NCBI RefSeq assembly: GCF_905475395.1
Contig: NC_058337.1
Coordinates: 90,204,368 to 90,268,367, forward strand
DNA: 64,000 bases
Reading direction: 5' to 3'
Source of the DNA: Chrysoperla carnea
Lineage: Eukaryota > Arthropoda > Insecta > Neuroptera > Chrysopidae
Shown: one piece after another, positions 60,051-64,000 of the stretch
How positions within the stretch are numbered: position 1 is the first letter of the stretch
Layout of the letters: every line of letters begins with the position of its first letter
Position numbers and translations under genes: made by a program
Notes under the pieces: model-generated
What the model saw: the letters and a program-made list of their open reading frames with translations, nothing else
Databases searched by the model: none
What the model was told of the DNA's origin: nothing

Positions 60051-61974
60051 AATGGAAGCTGACTGATCGATCAACGTACAGCTGATACCGCTGAGTTGAG
60101 AAAAACGTAAAAAAAATTTTGTTTTGGAATTTGATGAAACTTGGTGGATGGGGTAATTTTTATTAGAAAAAGTATACAAATTAGTTTAATTTAATGATTG
60201 GATGCAAAGTTTCTGAGATATCGCAATATTTGGATCGATTTTAGTCCGTATCTAAAAAACTATTCGGCCAGTCATCAAATTCACCCGATTTTTGTACTTT
60301 TTGGGTCAAAATTACCTTATATACTTAAGAGATATGTATACCTTAAATTGAATTTTTAGTTTTTGGCGATATAAACAATGATTAGTCATTGTAACGATGT
60401 TTTTATTTATGTAAATATATATTCTTACGAAGAAAATGAGACCCTGCTGAGCTTTGTACGTTGAGAAAAAAATAGATTTTTCATTCACCTGAAACAAGGT
60501 TAATTTTGTCGATAAATATCTCGATAACGATTCAACATTTTTGAAAAAACAAATTACAATTTTTTCCGCTTTAAAAAAAAAAAAAAACAAAACAAAAAAC
60601 TAAGAAAATAAAAAATAGTTTTTTACTTTTTAATCGTTAAAATCGAGGCTAGGCCAAAAAAGGCTAGGCCAAATGTTGTAAATTTTTTTTTTATTATCTT
60701 GAACTTTCCTATCTAAAACTTTTCTCTAAAATCAATAGTTTAATCACAAATCGCTTAAAACCACTGGTCATCCCTTTTTATTCCCGGCGTATCCTCTTCC
60801 GGCTAAATTCAGCTGTTTTAATTTTTTTCCCGGACTTATTTTTTCCTACACCAGAAAACGGGTCCGGCCTTGAAACTAATTTTTCCCTTAACAAAAGATA
60901 ATTCAATTGGTTTATTATTGCTTATGTTGATATTTTGGGCTTACGAGTAGATATTTTGGGCTTGGGTCCTGCATGCAATGAATATTGAGTTTTTGCCGCA
61001 ATTAAAATTTTCACTAGTGTCTGCAAAGTGAACCAAAACTACATCAGCCTCTTTTGGTAGTTAATTTTATAGAAATTAAAGCACATAAATCAAAATTTAT
61101 TCAACGAAATGGATGCTGTTTTGTGAGCGGTAATAGGAATTGGTTTACTTTTGTGTTTTAGTCTGTCAACCCCTGTACCAAAAAGTTTTCATTTGCATAA
61201 TCCTCGTTTTCCCCATAAAAATATAAGCTTGGTTAAGTCGAATATATCGACTGACTGGCTTATAAGCTAATTTTCAATCAAATTTCTATTTTATTGTTTT
61301 TAAAAATTTCAATGTTTAGGTATTTTAGTATCTATCAAACCTATTCACAAGAATTTAAGTAATTTTGTAAATATAAATTGCAATCGTGTATGAATCGTTT
61401 AATCCCAACGATAAAATTTTCTATCAAATAAATTTATATAAAGTTTTTATTACATTAGGTAATAAAAATCAATTACATAATTCAATAAAAAAATTAGTTT
61501 ATGAAGTGAAAGATTTTTATAGCGAATTATATAAATAATATTTATTAGTTGTTGTATTTATTACAATATTTTTATGAATACAAATAATTTTTAATACTTC
61601 TTTATATAGATATAAATAAATCCATGTATATATAAATTTAGTACATAAGTTTTTAAACAGATGGTCTGCTTTTCTGTTCAATTTACACATTAACTTTCAT
61701 AATATTCAGAGTGAATTTTAGCAGTGATCATCACATTTTATACTGTAAGCCAACCCTTACAGAAAAACTAATCCACCCTTAGTACACATATTAATGTTAT
61801 ATATCTACACGGCTATACTGATATCATTGATATCGTGCACAAAGTGCAGGCTTTTATTATATTCATTCTAGTAAAATATATTGTGTATGGAGTGTACGAA
61901 GTAGTAACACTCTAATGATAGCATTGCGTTCTTATGAAAAAGAGCTTTCGGATAAACTTTCTGAAACTTTTCGG

Positions 61975-62655
61975 TAAGAAATTTTTTGTGGATATCACTA
62001 TGTCAGTATCGGTGTGAATAGTGATTTAACCATTAAAGGAATAGTAACTAAAAAGTGTATTGTACTAAAAAGTAGAAAATAATTTTATGTATGGTTGACT
62101 CATAGCCGACTATTTGTAAAGGCTAGAGGCACTTAATATCAAGAATGAATCGAAAAATAATTAGGCATGTGCAGTAGATGAGGCGTGAAGATTCATTTTT
62201 GATATTTTAAATTGAGCGCCTCAAGCTTATACAAATAGTCGGGTACAATAAAAATCTATCTCTTAAAAAGTATTTTTTATAAATTTATTTAATTTAAGAC
62301 TAAAAAAAATGTATGTATATAAAATATGGTGGAAGCGATAGGAAAATCAGTGTTTCAGCTCAATCGGGAACCGGGACGTGGGTCAAATTTGACTTGCAAG
62401 ATTTGATAACAGACAGACAACGGGACAGGTGAAACTAAATAATAGCTTGTAATTAGCAATAGTTATAGTGGACGCGTCAATGGAGTACGGGCGTCAGGTC
62501 CTTACTGGTTGGCGATATTAACAATACTCCTGGTAGATAGCCGTATTCAATACTATAGTATTATTTATGCTAACATAGACACTAATAGTATGTGAATGTA
62601 TCTTTATATCATACCAGCATTGTAGTAAACGCTATGCATTTCTTATCGTCTATGG
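61975..62655. repeat. Dispersed repeat family B, copy 2
   Basis: Shares the three blocks of 4960-6545 in a more compact form. Inside, 62103-62145 and 62200-62246 are imperfect inverted arms (GACTATTTGTA / TACAAATAGTC) that can fold into a hairpin. Confidence 0.6.
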
Positions 62656-63837
62656 ATTATATTAGAAAAATTTCACGGTCTACCCGGAAAGTGTAAAGTT
62701 CTAAAAAAATTTTTTTTTTATTTTAAATGTGGAGACTAAAGTTTGAATTCAGAAAATAATGCACACCTTCGGGAGCAAATATCTGAAGTATGATTACCCT
62801 GAGAAGAAAAGTCGCTGAAGAACTACCTCTTAAAAAACCGAGAAGGGGAACTTTTAGGGCTTTGGAATATAAGAATTATGACTAAATTACTTCAATTGTT
62901 CTCTCATTACGAGTACAGTTTTCCAAGGAAAAATGGTCTAAGTATTCTAAGATGGTCAAATCAAATATTTTTCATGCATCTTTCAAATATAATTTTAGTT
63001 TTTCCTTCTTTTAAAAGTTCCGTTCTTTGTGAATATTTGTAATGAAGAAATGTTATTGCGTTTATAGATTCAAGTGTTGAAATATACAATTTAAAGCTGC
63101 CAAAAAAATCATTCAGAGAGTTCCAGAGAGTTTGTATTCAGAGAGATCCAAATCGATCACTCTGAGACAATTTATTGTCAACTTAGTAGGAAAATCAAAT
63201 AATATTTTAGCCTTATAAATAACGTATATAATGAAGGAATAATGTCTTTCCATACTTCAAAAATTGGAAAAATAACAGAAACAAAATTTATCTAGGAATA
63301 TACGGAATTTTCTAGGAACATCTAGAGCATTTCCCAATATCCTATTAAACTCTTGACCCTTTTAATGCAGATGTTTATAAAGATAGTCCATAGTTAGGAA
63401 AAACATTGATTGTCTACCTGGATATCCTTTACTTATTTCATGAAAAAATGCAGTGAACTTTGAAAGTCATTACACTAATATTTAAAGTATAAAAATGGAG
63501 GAATCAAGTTCATTGATGAAAGGGCTTTATGTTATATATATTTGTAAGGTTGATAAGAACACGACTGGACTATTCATCCCTTTATAATATTTATTACAGC
63601 AGTTGTTGTGTGAAGTCCCTTTCATTCAGTGTGGAAACAGATGACATTTTGTAGGAATCCGCTAAATAAATACTTATGTTCTGTTAATAGATATATACCA
63701 TACCATTTATACAATGAATATTATTTATTTACACGATGTTGTAAAATTAGTGAAGAGCGATTTTATTACAAATACAAAATTTGTTTGTCTTTATTAAAAA
63801 TTTGTTGAAGACTCACATTTATTAAAATATTAGCAAT

Positions 63838-64000
63838 AACCCACCCGCTTCGCTGGAACACGCGAAATATATGTTGCTTTTTATTATGAATTATTATGTA
63901 TTATTCTGATCTATGATCTGTATTATAGTAAACTTTCATTAAAATCCATTCAGTAGTTTTCGAAAACGTCCAGCAAAGCCGGCGGGTAACTGCTAGGTTT
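63838..64000 (+). mobile_element. RTE-like LINE 3' end, copy 3, cut by window edge
   Basis: Starts near CCACCCGCTTCGCTGGAAC and carries TCATTAAAATCCATTCAG like the other copies; it runs off the right end. Confidence 0.45.

Larger units (their letters stand above)
50112..64000. other. Gene-free 13.9 kb upstream of the Lim3 LIM1 exon
   Basis: No coding exon could be supported except the tentative Lim3 start exon near 59.9 kb. The stretch contains a satellite dimer, two fold-back repeats, a (TA)n tract, repeat family B and a LINE tail, listed separately. It probably holds the first intron(s) and regulatory DNA of Lim3. Confidence 0.5.

Noticed and set aside
59973-60179. Frame rich in Ile-Tyr on the - strand
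   Set aside because: Produced by the (TA)n microsatellite.
1-64000. CRISPR arrays, operons or bacterial-type systems
   Set aside because: None seen; intron-containing animal genes and eukaryotic repeats make such systems unlikely here.

Overview
The window looks like nuclear DNA from an insect. It is strongly AT-rich, genes are split by GT-AG introns of very unequal length, and the coding islands encode animal-specific proteins whose residues are closest to insect orthologues. Examples are a Lim3 homeodomain with [19 protein letters not shown] and a Drosophila-type [18 protein letters not shown] linker. The order and species cannot be fixed from the sequence alone. Nearly everything outside the four genes is intron or intergenic DNA full of degraded repeats.

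Four genes are supported by spliced, phase-consistent exons. (1) + strand, 8710-14644: Dp/TFDP, the dimerisation partner of E2F, with eight coding exons; the 5' end was not found. (2) - strand, 20849-19271: COPS9, the 59-residue acidic subunit of the COP9 signalosome, in three tiny exons that an ORF scan misses. (3) - strand, 33195-25278: a LAMP1-type lysosomal membrane glycoprotein of 297 residues with four coding exons and a 6.4-kb first intron. (4) - strand, 50111-41791: the LIM-homeobox factor Lim3 (Lhx3/4 class), six exons from LIM1 to the C terminus, with a possible start exon near 59.9 kb and a possible alternative exon at 43948-44015. The genes are unrelated in function (cell cycle, protein degradation, lysosome, motor-neuron identity) and nothing suggests that they act as a cluster.

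Layout: 1-8.7 kb repeats only; 8.7-14.6 kb Dp; 14.6-19.2 kb repeats including a tRNA-Leu-derived SINE nested in a LINE relic; 19.3-20.9 kb COPS9; 21.1-22.0 kb a long fold-back element; 25.3-33.2 kb LAMP; 33.2-41.8 kb gene-free with a 316-bp satellite dimer, several fold-back elements and a TIR transposon with an 8-bp target duplication; 41.8-50.1 kb Lim3; 50.1-64.0 kb gene-free (probably Lim3 upstream or first-intron DNA) with a second, inverted 316-bp satellite dimer and a (TA)n tract.

The points most worth a second look are: a possible mutually exclusive Lim3 exon that would rewrite the end of homeodomain helix 3 while keeping the reading frame; the Dp poly(A) signal sitting in the loop of a perfect 13-bp hairpin; a perfect CLEAR-type palindrome 76 bp into LAMP intron 1; and a transposable-element copy lying against a Dp splice acceptor. 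No clearly new multi-gene system was found.
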